From: Lycocorax pyrrhopterus obiensis
Lineage: Eukaryota; Chordata; Aves; Passeriformes; Paradisaeidae
Direction of reading: 5' to 3'
Length of the DNA: 64,000 nt
Assembly (NCBI GenBank): GCA_014706295.1
Contig: JACSVZ010000007.1
Span: forward strand, 60,895,475-60,959,474
The first letter of the stretch is position 1. Each line of letters starts with the position of its first letter. Below, piece by piece: positions 36,360-47,829 of the stretch. The position numbers and the translations under genes were made by a program. The notes under the pieces are model-generated. The model was not told the origin of the DNA and did no database searches. It saw nothing but the letters and a program-made list of their open reading frames with translations.

Positions 36360-36722
36360 ACACTGAATAGGACACAAATTGCAAATTAGGCTTTAATTAG
36401 AAGCTGGCACCTGCTTTCTGACCAAGAAATACAATGAAGACGTCTATATGTTGCTATGGCAGTCCAGAAACATAGATTTCTGTTTCAGGACCCTTTGAAG
36501 ACAAATTTACTCAGCACTATAAACTTGTATGCCAAAGTGATTAACACTTTAATGCTAATATCAAGCTGGACCAGTTACACACATTTTATTCATTAGAAGG
36601 CATCATTTTTCAACTGTGCCTTATCAGTATGTAAATGAGATTTTGACTCAGTCATTGTCTGCTCCCAAAAGCGCAGCCAAAGTGAATTCAATTAATGCGA
36701 TTTACATCCCAATGTGACACAC
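36360..36722. promoter_or_regulatory. Candidate conserved enhancer
   Basis: Repeat-free and A/T-rich, with intact mixed words: AAATTGCAAATTAGGC (POU-like), CTTTAATTAGAAG, AAAGTGATTAACAC, GTATGTAAATGAG and CAATTAATGCGATTTAC. The surrounding sequence is GC-rich, so the block has sharp edges. This fits a vertebrate developmental enhancer; no target gene can be read from sequence. Confidence 0.45.
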
Positions 36723-38380
36723 GAGGCTGTGCCGGGCGTGATAAGGGAGCCAGATGGGAGCTGGGCTCCCGGCACAGCCCAGCCCTCACCCTCCTCCTCC
36801 TCCTCCCGGCTCCCCGTCTTTGCTGGGCACCCCCGGAACAAAGACATGCAGCCAGCTCCAACCCAAACCTGTTTTTACCCCTCTGGATGTTTCTGCTGGC
36901 AGGGGACACCCCATGCCCTGCGCCTCTGGAGCCACTGAAATGTTTAAGAGCACGGAAACACCTCCTCTGCCAGCCCAGGATCACGTCAGGGTAATCGAGG
37001 ACGAACTCCAGCCTTCCTTCCTCGCTCCGTCGAGCCTTACAGATGTGCAGAACAGCTGGGTAAGCAGCTTCCGCTGCGAGGGCAGACCCTCACGAGATGC
37101 TGGCTTCCCCCTTAACCATCCCCCTGGCTTTTCCCTGGTTCGGGCCGGACTCCTGATCCTCCTTGTGCCTGGAGGACGCCTGCTCCCCGTGCTGGCCCTG
37201 CCCCAGCCCCAGATTTCAGTCATGGGCATTTTGCCAGCAGCTGGTCAGAACCAGAATGTTTTGGGGTCTGAGAGTCACCCCAAGACCCCTGAAATGAGGC
37301 TCAGTGCCTGCTCTTAGACACAGGAACTTGCCCAAAAGTGCTACTTATATACATGGTAGGTGCAAGAACACGTACCAGAGAGCCTGGGAGTTAAAAAAAG
37401 AACCTTTTCCTTCAGTGACTGAGCTGCATCTGGGAATCCAATGGGTGTTTCTGCCCTTGCTCGTGCGAGGACACTGCCCAGACGCTGCGTGGATGCTCCT
37501 TGGCTGGAGGTTTGGAGGGCTGGGTGTGAGGCTGAAAGCCACCCATACCAGGCCAATTTGTTCACAGGGCAATAAATTTTCTGCTGAAGGGATGAGCCCG
37601 TGCTAAAATCCCCAAAGCAGGCAGCATTTATTGCTTTGTTTACCTAATGCTGCTTGCATCCAGGTAAACCTCTGGAGTCTCTCCCAATCCCTGAGTTTGC
37701 CCAGCCCAGGCGGATGCCCTGTTTGAGCACGGGGTGGGTCCACAAGGGTAAAAGTGGCTCTGAGCAGCTCCCAGCCCGAGCTGGCAGCCCTGGCACAGCT
37801 GGGAAACAGCAGTGGAGCAGAGCCCACACATCCACGAGAGTTCATTAATCCAGGGAAGGTTCAGCCCTGCTCTCAGGCTGCGTGGGAGAGCCAGGAGAGA
37901 AAAGTGGTGCTTGGTGGTGCTGTACCCAAGAGCCATCCACCCTCTGCCTGCAGCAGGGAGCTGGATCTGTCCCCAGTGTCCTCAGGCTCACCCTGCCCGC
38001 TGTGCCCTCCATCCCTCGGGGTCCCCACCCTGCCCCTCCTCTCTCACTCCCCAAAATTTCTCTCATTTTCTGCGGCTGCACAGCTCATTTTCATGGTTGC
38101 ATAATAATGCAAGGTGGGAAAGCTTTCCCAGGCACATCCCTGCCCAGCTTGCTCCCCTTCACCTCCCACCCAGGCACGGATGTTCATCCCCTCCCTCCCA
38201 GTATTCCCTGGCCCATTTCCACCTCCTGCATCCCCATCTCCACCACCACCCTGATCTGACCATTTTCCCCACAGCAATCTCCCCATCCCAGCTCCATTCG
38301 GGTTTCCAGGCATGGGTTTGGCTGGGCAGACCCCTTGTGCTGAGAACCACCAGTAAATCATCGTGTGCCCCCTTTCAGCC
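36723..38380. other. GC-rich intergenic stretch
   Basis: C-rich sequence with a CTC/CTCCTCC run at 36790-36808. The 345-codon plus-strand open frame (37812-38849) starts here. Its first half is a low-complexity Pro/His/Ser translation of C-rich DNA. Confidence 0.4.
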
Positions 38381-38900
38381 AGCCAGCACTTTGTTATCCG
38401 TGAGCACAGCCAACCTTTTTCCACAAATGAAACATTCCAGGACAATTATTCATCTTGGCAGAGCGATTGTGGAGGAAAGCAAAGAGGAAAAGGCATTTCT
38501 AGAGAGGCAAACTCTGCCTGGGAGCTGGAGCGGTCCCGTGACCCCAATCACAAAGTCAATTGTTGCTCAAAATCTTCGCTTTTTAGGGTTCAAAGGACAG
38601 GCAATAAGCAAGCTCAAATTATCGCTGGGCTTTAATGAAGTTGCTTTCAGCCCGGGCAGAATTGCCTGTTTATTCATGCAAATTCACTGTAACCAGCTTA
38701 GGCACATTATCCAGCGCCGGGACCTGTGGGAGATCCCGGCTGCCTGGGGGAGATTAGGAGAGGAAACTCAGGGCCGGGTATCAGCACAGGCAGTTAAGGT
38801 GCTTCCAAATATCCCGATTAATTCCCAGATTGGCCTGGCATTAGGATAACATAATAGGCCCTTCTTGTCTGAGTGCATATGACTGTTAATGATGGGCAAA
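38381..38900. promoter_or_regulatory. Candidate conserved enhancer with octamer
   Basis: Repeat-free block with GACAATTATTCATC, GTCAATTGTTGCTC, a perfect octamer ATGCAAAT (38676-38683), CCGATTAATTCCC and GACTGTTAATGATGG. It has ordered, non-decayed composition over about 500 bp. Confidence 0.42.
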
Positions 38901-39330
38901 GTCCCCAGGGGCTGGGACGGGCTCCAGCGGAGCGGCCCTGCACGTCCAGCCGGGGAAAACAGCATCCCATTGATCAGCCCCTGCCCGGCCCTAATCGATA
39001 CCTGCTTTGGCTACGTGGAAATGCTCATTTATCTGTTACGTGCAGGTAATGATGAGAGTGTTGATGTGGCTGAAATAAATCCTGGGGGATGTTAACAACC
39101 CCCTCCCGTGCTGGCATCAGCGGGAACTCTCATTTCTCACTCCCACAGGGCTGCAGATTGCAGACACAGAGCCCTTGTGGCTTGTGCTGCCTGGGGAAGG
39201 GCAACCGCAAGCCACTGCTTGTCAGAGCACACAGCCAGGAGGGAGCAAAGCAGCTTCCAGGGTTTGTTTTAGGGGAATTTGGGCACCCAGAGCCAATGAC
39301 CCTCACCCAAGCACCCTCCCAAGGACTCCT
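38901..39330. other. Intergenic
   Basis: No feature recognised. Confidence 0.4.
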
Positions 39331-39687
39331 GAAGGGAGACCTCAGGGCCCCTTCCAGTGCCTAAAGGGATTCCAGGAGAGCTGGAGAGGGACTTTGGACA
39401 AGGAATGGAGGGACAGGACACAAGGTATGGCTTCCCCCTGCCAGAGGGCAGGGTTAGATGGGATATTGGGGAGAAATTCTTCTCTGTGAGGGTGGGCAGG
39501 CCCTGGCACAGGGTTTCCAGAGAAGCTGTGGCTGCCCCTGGATCCCTGGAAGTGTCAAAGGCCAGGTTGGACGGGGCTTGGAGCAACCTGGGATAGTGGA
39601 AGGTGTCCCTGCCCATGGCAGGAGGTGGAATGAGATGAGCTTTAAGGTCCCTTCCAACCCAAACCATTCTGGGATTCTGGGATTTTA
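39331..39687 (+). mobile_element. CR1 LINE 3' fragment
   Basis: Sense CR1 of about 357 bp: GAAGGGAGACCTCAGGGCCC, GAGGGACAGGACACAAGG and GATGGGATATTGGGGAG, then the full 3' end with AACCCAAACCATTCTGGG and terminal octamers GATTCTGGGATTTT. Confidence 0.94.
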
Positions 39688-41214
39688 AGAGCAAAGGAAG
39701 TTTCTCCAGCTGCAAGGGCCAGAGTTTAGTGTTGATTTTCAGTCACTGCAGGGTAAATCCAGAGTGATCGAAGCACACACCATCCCTCACAGGCATCACT
39801 CTTGCAGGTGATGGCAGAGTTTGGCACCACTGATGCAGGCAGAAGGTGCTGGAGGAGCTGCCCAAGGCTCGGGGGATGGAGAGAAGAGCAAACAGCATTG
39901 GCCTGGGAACCCCATGCATCTCATTAAAGTTTATACCTTTAAGGTATCACAAAAAGCCAACCAAAAAAGAGATTTAAGTGCATTTAGCTCAAGACTGAGG
40001 TGTTCCCAGAGCACGTGGTGAGCCTGTTCACCAGGAAAAACCCACATCCCTACAAAACAGATGAGCAACACTTGCTGTTGCGTGGCAGGAGAGGCTGCCC
40101 AAGCTGGTGTTTTGTAGCTTCAGGAAAGTGGGGTACCTTTGGAAACGTGTTGTTTTTCCATTTGTTATTTTCCTATGTAACGAGGCTGTCCCAGGGACAC
40201 GAAATATCAACTTCCTTTTCCTTATCAGCTGTGGGGGGGAGGGGGGAAATAACAGGCTGCTGACCCCAGTTAACTCCTTCCCACAGCAGGGTGCTCCATG
40301 GATGTTACTGCATCCACTCCAGGTCAGTGGGTTACAGTTCTTCCCAAGGATATCTGTTTCAACCCCAAAAAAAAAAGAAAAAAACCATCCCACACTGCCA
40401 CAAAACAACAGCTGGAGGGGGAAATGGGGTTTGTTTTCAGCTGAGCCTGTTAAAAATACTGGGTGCTGTGAAAGTGAGAGTCCTGTGCTTCCAGGTGCAG
40501 CTTTGTGGCCCTAATAACTCAAAATTGGCTCAGGTTGAAGAGGCTGAAGTCCTCCTGCAGGTGGTCTCCTAAGCAGCCTGGACAGCAGGATGGGCAAGGA
40601 AAAGCCCTGTTAGTGCCTTGTGACTGAAAACGAGAGAAATGTTTTAATTACCCCAAGTCTTCCCACCAGTTATTTCCTGTTATGCTGCCACAGCCCACCC
40701 AATGTCCATTCCCTTTCAGCAGACACCTTCAAACACCCTGAAAAGTGCAGGCCTGGGCCTGGCTATCTAAAAATGTGAAGGAGTAAAGGAGATATTTAGT
40801 AAAGGCTTGACAGGAGATGGATAGGACAGCCAGGGCTCAATGCAAGACCTTCCTTTATGACAGCCACTGCTTTAGGCTGTCCAGGGGGTGGTGGGATCAC
40901 TATCACTGGTGGTTTGGGATTTTCAAGTCCCTAAAATACTCCACTCCCTTGCGTTCTCCTTCTTCCTGTGGAATTGCTTCATTCACAGGGTTTGTATCTC
41001 CCCAGCCAGCCCAGAACTACCACCAGGTGCCATGACCCAAACAAGTCCCACAAGGAATTTCTTGCAGCTGGGGCTAAACTCCAGCTCAATGTCTTGGGGT
41101 GACTCTATCATGTGTATCCGCTATCATGCTCTATGCCCAAAAAGTAATATTGTGCCTTTTCTGTGCCTTTAAACTGAGCTGGAGAAAAGAAAAAACCAAA
41201 CGAACTTTTCAAAA
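39688..41214. other. Intergenic, no gene recognised
   Basis: It includes a G-run pair at 40232-40246 (G-quadruplex-prone) and an A-run at 40366-40384. No exon or repeat family recognised. Confidence 0.4.
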
Positions 41215-41730
41215 CAGTGTCCCAAGGACACAGAGATTACACTCCTCTCTGCGTTCTCTGGCTGCAGGAGCAGGAGGGAGCACCCTGCTCGCTTGCTTCA
41301 GCCAGCGGTTTTTTTTTTCCTTCTCTTCCCAGCGTGAGACGAAAAGCTGAACTTTGTTTCCTGGGACTTTGGTTTTTCCCTTCTTCTCTTCTGGACTGTT
41401 CAACAACATCAGAACACATCGGGAGAATTTTTCCCCGAGGCCCGGGGGGTGGGCCCTCGCCGACCCAGCTCCGAGGAGGAGAGAGACCACACCTCCAGAA
41501 GGACTCTGAAATCTTCCCAGGTTTCTCTCTATAGCGAGAGATTTCATTTCATTATTTAGCATTATTATGCTTTTCCTGTGTGTTTGTTAAATAAAATAGT
41601 TCTTATCTCATTCACTTTCCTTCGAGGAAAATATCTTTTTTTTCCCCGAACCCTGTAGAGAGAAGAGTAGTTGTAACCTGGTTTTCTCTCAGAGGATATA
41701 TTGCTAGATTTTCGCCAAACCGGCACACTC
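41215..41730 (+). mobile_element. ERV LTR-like sequence, boundaries uncertain
   Basis: The block has LTR architecture in plus orientation. A CpG-rich centre (CCCGAGGCCCGGGGGGTGGG) is followed by an AATAAA (41590-41595) and about 130 bp of U5-like sequence, TCTTATCTCATTCACTTTCC through GTTGTAACCTGG and CTCTCAGAGGATATA, ending at CCAAACCGGCACA. This tail resembles avian ERVL-type LTRs as I remember them. I could not fix the left end or find a clear target duplication, and no internal viral sequence follows. It is probably a solo or truncated LTR. Confidence 0.55.
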
Positions 41731-42390
41731 ATCCAGCAGAAAGGCCTGGCTGCAGAAAACACACGTGTGGGTACAGCCCTAGAAATCCAGAGTTAATTAA
41801 GCCTCTCACTGGCAAAAGCTTTTAATTGCATAGCAGCCGCCTGGCCGGAGGCTGGGCTGCGGGGAGGCTTCCTGCATTCCCGCTGCCTGGCACGCGACCC
41901 CATCCCGGCTGGAGAGCCCAAGGCAGCAGGGGAGGCAGTTCCCACATGGGGGTAGACCCAGAGCCAAGGTTCTGACGCCTCTCCCCCAGCCAAACCATCT
42001 CCAGTCCCCACTACAGGTGAAACCATGGAAGGATTTGCAGCCCCAGCTTCTCCCTGCAGTCCCACACGTTGCTCTGGGGAGGGGGAAGAGACCTCCTGTG
42101 TGTTGGCTCATCTGGGTGCTCTCCTCTCCTGTCAGGAGAGCTGGAAGAGACAGGAACATGAGGATGCACCTTCAGGAGACTGGGAGCACTGGCCACACCC
42201 AGAACCACTCACTGGGTACCAGCAGGGTCACCCCAAGACCGCCCCCTTCCCAGCCAGGGGATGGGCACAGAAACCCCAACCTGCTCAGCCAAGAGCAGCC
42301 ATGGATGTCCCATCCGTGAATCTTTTGCCACCGTGGTTTTGAGCCCCTTTCCCCAGCTGAGAAGGAAATTCCAGGCTGAAGAAGATTAAA

Positions 42391-42559
42391 GGTTGCCCAG
42401 AGAATTTGTGGATGCCCCATCCCTGGGAGTGTCCCAGGCCAGGCTGGATGGGGCTTGGAGCAACCTGGGACAGTGGAAGGTGTCCCTGCCCATGGCAGGG
42501 GTGGAACTGGATGATCTTTAAGGTCCCTTCCAGCACAAACCATTCAATAATTGTATGAA
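42391..42559 (+). mobile_element. CR1 3' fragment at start of composite unit
   Basis: A 169-bp 5'-truncated CR1 beginning GGTTGCCCAGAGAATTTGTG and ending with the rare tail CATTCAATAATTGTATGAA. The tail matches that of the CR1 at 21722-22260, and the following 370 bp match too. Confidence 0.93.
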
Positions 42560-42929
42560 AAGAGCCAAGAAAATAAAACTTGTGATTTCTCCAGACCTGA
42601 TAGAGGAATGACCCCACCAATGCCCTACAAGCCAAAACACTGAATTAATCTGGGCTCTGGGAAGGAGCGACACACGGACCTGTCAGGGCATCAGGTCCTT
42701 TCTGGAAGGGAATTTCTGTAGATACCTTGATCCTGTTGGGGTGAGAAACCCAGGTGTGTGGGTGGGATAGAACCCAGGAGCAGCTTTTCTGGAAACTGAG
42801 ATCAAGGAACAGAGGAGAGAGGAGCCACCAACATCTCCTTAGTAAGGAATTAGCTCTCTAAATTAGTAGGCACCAAATTCCCTGCCAGCTCCTCTGCTGA
42901 ACACAAGTTTGATCTAGAGCTGTTCTTGT
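42560..42929 (+). repeat. Dispersed repeat unit copy 2
   Basis: A 370-bp non-CR1 sequence matching 22261-22637 with small indels. For example, the copy-1 words GGAAGCAAAGAATG are reduced here, and AAAAAAATG is replaced by TTAG. It lies between two CR1 tails (42391-42559 and 42940-42992). Confidence 0.85.
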
Positions 42930-42939
42930 TGTGGGAGTC

Positions 42940-42992
42940 AACCTAGATGGCCTTTAATGGTCCCTTCCAACCCAAACCATTCTATAATTCTA
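42940..42992 (+). mobile_element. CR1 3' tail closing the composite
   Basis: About 53 bp: AACCTAGATGGCCTTTAATG, then CCCTTCCAACCCAAACC and ATTCTATAATTCTATGAT. It has standard terminal octamers, unlike the first CR1 tail of the composite. Confidence 0.85.
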
Positions 42993-44100
42993 TGATAACC
43001 CAGGGAAATCTCACAGCAGCTGTAGTCAGGGACAGTGGCACAGGACAGGATGCTCACCCCTGGTGACACACAGCCCAGCACTGCCTCCACACATCACTCA
43101 TCCAGCCAAAAAACCATCAGGGTTTCCCTCCTGAAGGCAAAAAAACCCCCACAAATATTCCTTAATCAAACAATAACATTTTAAAAAATACTGTTGGCAT
43201 GGGGTAATGCTGCCCCTGAGTCCCCATAGATGCAGGGAGGGGCAAGCTACGTATTTCCAGAGGCAGAAGAAATGAATCCTCGGATCCTTCCATCACTGTG
43301 ACATAATTTACATTACAGCCTGGCACCAGTGGAGATGTAATCATGTAACTTGATGGATGGGCCTGTACGAGGGTGCAAATTGCATTATTGACCTGCTGAG
43401 TCCAGGCTGCTCCGCTCGCCTTGGCTAGGGAGGGGCGGGAATGGGGATGTTTTATCCACCCAAGTGGATGTTGAAGGTGCATGAGGCCCTTTCAAGCCTG
43501 TTTCTTTTTGTCCTGCCAGCCAGGCCCCGTCTCTTTGACCCTGCCGCTGCAGGGACATGTGGCAGGCACACAAATTGCAAATGAGGCTGTTGCCACCTGC
43601 TCCTGCACAATGCAAGTCCCATTCATTCGGGACAAGAGGCTGCTGCCGGGAGCCCCCGGGCTGAGCCAGCGCCTCACCAGTGCTCCCAGTACGCCACCGT
43701 GGCTGGGGGAAGAGCGCTGCACTCTGGGGTGTTGGGTCCTGCTGGGAGCATCCCGCAGGTGGTCCTGCCGTGGGATGCAAAATCTCTCCCTGGCCTGGAT
43801 AATACAAACTGAGTGGCAAAAACCCCCCCAAAAACTACCAACAAACAAAAAAACTACAAACAAACAACCCAAAGCAAATATTCCCATTTTATACATTCAA
43901 TTTTCATTTCTCTTGCTGATGTCAGAGCAGCCAGGGCTGGCTCCTCCGGGCACTGAGCAGCACAGTCAGCACCCAGCTGTCCTTCACCAAGCCCTACAAT
44001 TGGGCAAAGCACCAGGATCTGTTTTAAACCCCTTTTTCATGTCTCTGCGTGGTCAAGGAAAGGTGGCAGGGGGTTGGGTATTTCCAGGGAAGGAGAGAAA
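42993..44100. other. Intergenic, no gene recognised
   Basis: Words such as GCAAATTGCATTATTGACC (43375-43393) and CACAAATTGCAAATGAGG (43568-43585) suggest small conserved segments. There is an A/C-rich tract at 43818-43872. No exon recognised. Confidence 0.4.
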
Positions 44101-44109
44101 GTCCCAAAC

Positions 44110-44335
44110 ATTCCGTGGTCACTCCACAGACATCGCCTCCGAGCAGGGCTCAGCCTTTCCCCCTCCAAACCTTCCATCCCTGAGCGCTGCGGCCGCTGCC
44201 TAAACTGCCCAAATTTTTCAGGCCGGCCAAAAATCCGTCGCCCAGATCCCTCATCCACCTCGTCCAGGAGGAGAAGGAGCTCGAGGCGTCCCGGGGCTGC
44301 GCCGGTCACGTGCGGGGCAGAGAAATGCAGAGCAC
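44110..44335. promoter_or_regulatory. CpG-rich patch with E-box
   Basis: CpG density is raised (GAGCGCTGCGGCCGCTGCC, AATCCGTCGCCC, GTCCCGGGGCTGCGCCGGTC), and a CACGTG E-box lies at 44307-44312. It directly abuts the conserved-looking block that follows. It could be an enhancer-linked CpG island or a weak unannotated promoter. Confidence 0.35.
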
Positions 44336-44540
44336 AGTAATTATCAGTCGCAGAGCCCTGTTAATGATTAAGTTTGGGAGACGCTAACAATCAAGCCTAT
44401 TGAAAAGACTACAAGGGTTTCAAAGTGTTTCCTCCGAACCATGTGACGGCAAATTGTTCCGAGTAGACGGCTCTTAATTCAAATGCTCGTTGTCATGGGG
44501 ACGGGATAACACCCCTCCTATTCAGGGATGCCACACAAGC
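44336..44540. promoter_or_regulatory. Candidate conserved enhancer
   Basis: Repeat-free block with AGTAATTATCAGTCGC, GTTAATGATTAAG, GCTAACAATCAAGCC and CTCTTAATTCAAATGC, and preserved CpGs. It lies between the CpG patch and the GGAT satellite. Confidence 0.42.
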
Positions 44541-44696
44541 AGCCTACTATTTGCCACAATAGGCTTTTGAGTTCCAGCCGCACTTTAGAAATAGCCCCCC
44601 AAAAATAATCTGGAGATTGATATCGGCGCTCACCTTTCCTAGCACAGCACAGCCAGAAGGCCAGAGGGTACCGGGACTGGAGAAAGAGCTGCGAGC

Positions 44697-45278
44697 GGAT
44701 GGATGGATGGATGGATGGATGGATGGATGAACGGACGGGTGGATGGATGGATGGATGGATGGATGGATGGATGGATGGATGGATGGGGGGATGGATGGAT
44801 GGATGGATGGATGAACGGACGGGTGGATGGATGGATGGATGGATGGATGGATGGATGGATGGGGGATGGATGGATGGATGGATGGATGGATGGATGGATG
44901 GATGGATGGATGGGTGGATGGATGGGGGGATGGATGGATGGGTGGATGGATGGGGGATGGATGGATGGATGGATGGATGGATGGATGGATGGATGGATGG
45001 ATGGATGGGGGATGGATGGATGGGTGGATGGATGGGGGGATGGATGGATGGATGGATGGATGGATGGATGGATGGATGGATGGATGGGGGGATGGATGGG
45101 GGGATGGATGGATGGGTGGATGGATGGGGGGATGGATGGATGGATGGATGGATGGATGGATGGATGGATGGATGGATGAACAGATGGATGGGTGGATGGA
45201 TGGATGGATGGATGAGTGGATGGACAGATGGATGGATGGATGGATGGATGGATGGATGGATGGATGGATGGATGGATG
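44697..45278. repeat. GGAT tetranucleotide satellite (582 bp)
   Basis: About 145 units of GGAT with variants (GGGT, GGGG, GAAC, GGAC). The marker word GAACGGACGGG occurs at 44729 and 44813, exactly 84 bp apart, and GGGGGATGGATGGATGGGTGG modules recur later, so the array grew partly by longer-unit duplication. Because four is not a multiple of three and no frame contains a stop, all frames on both strands stay open (Met-Asp-Gly-Trp and Ile-His-Pro-Ser). Open frames of up to 285 codons here are artefacts. Confidence 0.97.
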
Positions 45279-47829
45279 TGGGAAGCAGAGCACTCTTCCC
45301 GTGCTCTCATGGTGTTGGTGGAGTTCAGCCACGTGTGCATGGGCGGGAGTTTCCCTCTAATCCCGAAATGTCACTGGCAAGGTCACATCTGCCTTGTACC
45401 GGAGCTAAAAAGCTGCCTGGAAGCTGCCAAGGCATCAGCAGACACTGGAGGAGGGCAGGAGCCACCGCTGGCACTGGCTGGGAATCCAGATATGGAGAGA
45501 CATGGAGAAACAGACTGAGGTTCTCCCAAGGCCAGGCAGCACGGGCTCAGCTGTGATCGCCCATCCCGTTGCATCTCTCCCCACACCCAGACCTTCGGAG
45601 GGCTCTCCCACAGCTTATGGAAGGCATCCAGGCTTTGCTGCTCCACCCAACACGTGAAATCTCTGGGACGGCTGACTGGAGCAGCACACGGGAGCCCTGA
45701 GGAGAGGCTGGAGCTGATTTCTCGGTGCCTGCTGGTGACAACTTGCTTCAAACTCCTGGGACTCATTCTGGTGTCTGAACCCAAGGAAAAGTCAAACTCT
45801 GTTGCTGGGAGGGATGGAGAAGCTGAAACCTTTGGGCAGGCTCTGAGCTTAGAGCTGCCAAATTTGGGCTAAAATCAGCTGTGACACCAACAGCTGCTGC
45901 ACGAGCCGCTCGCTTGCCTTCTGCTCACAGGGGCCAGGGAAACATTTGTACAAAATATGAAATCAGTTCCCAGGAGCTGCTGAAACACGCCAGGAATTTC
46001 TGGAACAAATCCTGCAGGCTTTAAGAGCTTTGTTCACGTTTGGGGTTGCAAGCACAGGGCCAGCAGGATTTAGCAGTGGATCCCTACGAGTGCAGGTGTT
46101 TACTCAGTGGATCTCCTTGCCTCGGGACACCACGGTTAAGGGAGCTCCAGCAGGGACAGGATAAAATCATGGATGGTTCTTAAACACGTGGAAAGCACAC
46201 ATGGCTCAGGACATCCTGTGCTGCAGAGCACCAGCAGCTGGGAGAGCATCACTACACCCTGCCCAGCCCCTGGGCTGGTGGCTGCTGGAGAGGGCTTGGA
46301 GAGCTTTTGTCCTTTCCCTGCCCAAAACCCCTTTTATTTTCCCTTGGGTGAAGCATAAAACCACAAATCCCCGGGGCTGGGAGGTGTGTGACGGCACTGG
46401 AGGGCCATGGTGCCACCCCAGGGTTCCAACCTGCTCCCCCTGAAGGCATCTGAAAGCACCCGAGGCTTCAGGCTGCAGAGGGAACAGCTCCGACAGCTTC
46501 ATTGTTCCCTGATGAGGAAGGAGGAGAACCATCACCTTCCCGCGTGGGAGCAGCGCTGAGGGAGAAGGGACCCGCTAGACGGATGAGTCATTTCCATCGC
46601 CACCTCCTCCCCCAGTGCGAAGCATCGTCAGGAAAGAGCAGGAGGCAATCCTTCCCCTCCAAGCTCCCTGGCTGCCGGCGAGAGGAAGGAAAAAAGACCC
46701 CGGAGCGCTGCCAAAACCCCATCCCTGCAGGATGTGTGTGCCCCCCAGACCCAGCAGCGATGGAGCAAACGCTCTCAGAGCACCACTGGCACCCAGCAGC
46801 GGCACCCTTGGGTGCAGACTCAGACCACAGCAGCAGCCACCCAAAAATGTGATTTCCCAGCCCAGGGTTTCCTCCTCAACAGCTTCCCAAGCCAAGAGGA
46901 TGGTGGGGACAACCCTGCTCATGAGTGGCAGCCTGTCCCCATCCCCAAAACCAGCTCCATGGAGGCATGGACGCTGCAGCATCTCCAGGCTCCCCACGTG
47001 ATGCATCTCCAGCTGCTGATGAGGAAAGCCCCTATCCTCATTACTAAAACAACTGGAAAAGGCAAAAGGCAGCACCACACCTCTCCCAGGGGTTCTACTC
47101 CTCACTCCCACCTTGGGAGAGTGGTGAGGGACAACTCATACCTCCCTAAATTCCCCTCCAGGCTGATGCTTGTCCCATCTTGCAACTCCCTGCAGGCAGA
47201 AAGCTCCTGCAAAGCCAAGGCTGCCTTCACCACTTGCTCCCGTGTCTGGTCGCCAAGGAGCTTAAAGCCAGGTAGGAAGAGATATGAACCATCCAAACCC
47301 TCTTAAAACTGTCAGGGGACACACCAGCCCTACCATTGCTCCGTGCAATGTGTAAATATTTCAGGAAATTAAAAAAGATGCTCTTCATTAAGTATCTGCA
47401 CGCTGGTTTGGGGAGACAGAGGTAGGAAATTGTGCAGTTGTGGTGCTGTTCTATCAAGCAGCACATGGGATCCATCCAGAGCCACCACGGAAAGGAAAAC
47501 CACAGTTACAGAGCCAGGAATGTTTTATCCTGCAAAGTACCAGCCTGGTTTAAAAGTCTCTCTACCTCCAGGATGCCTCATTCTCCCCAGTCAGCAGAAG
47601 AAAAGACTCGGAGGTTTCACATAAAAGGAGGCTTTTTCATGGGAGAAAAATGATGAAAGTAGGGAAAACAGAAGTGAGTGGAAAACACTGACTGAAATCA
47701 GGATGCAGCAGTTCAAAGCCTGTGTGGCTGCTGGCCTGTGCAGGCTTAGCTGCTTTAATCTGAGCCCTTTCTCCCTTCCCTGAGACACCCAGTGTACACA
47801 GAGCCGCTGCTACGCAGCCGCTGAGCAAA
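45279..47829. other. Intergenic, no gene recognised
   Basis: GC-rich sequence without recognised repeats or splice-flanked exons. Several 100-190 codon open frames overlap on opposite strands and shadow each other. Confidence 0.4.

Noticed and set aside
37812..38849. 345-codon plus-strand open frame as a gene
   Set aside because: The first half is a Pro/Ser/His translation of C-rich DNA and the second half overlaps a non-coding-looking conserved block. There are no splice signals, no family resemblance and no start context. Kept only as a finding.
44547..45556. Several long open frames (up to 285 codons) of Met-Asp-Gly-Trp or Ile-His-Pro-Ser repeats
   Set aside because: Pure translation of the GGAT satellite; open in all frames on both strands.
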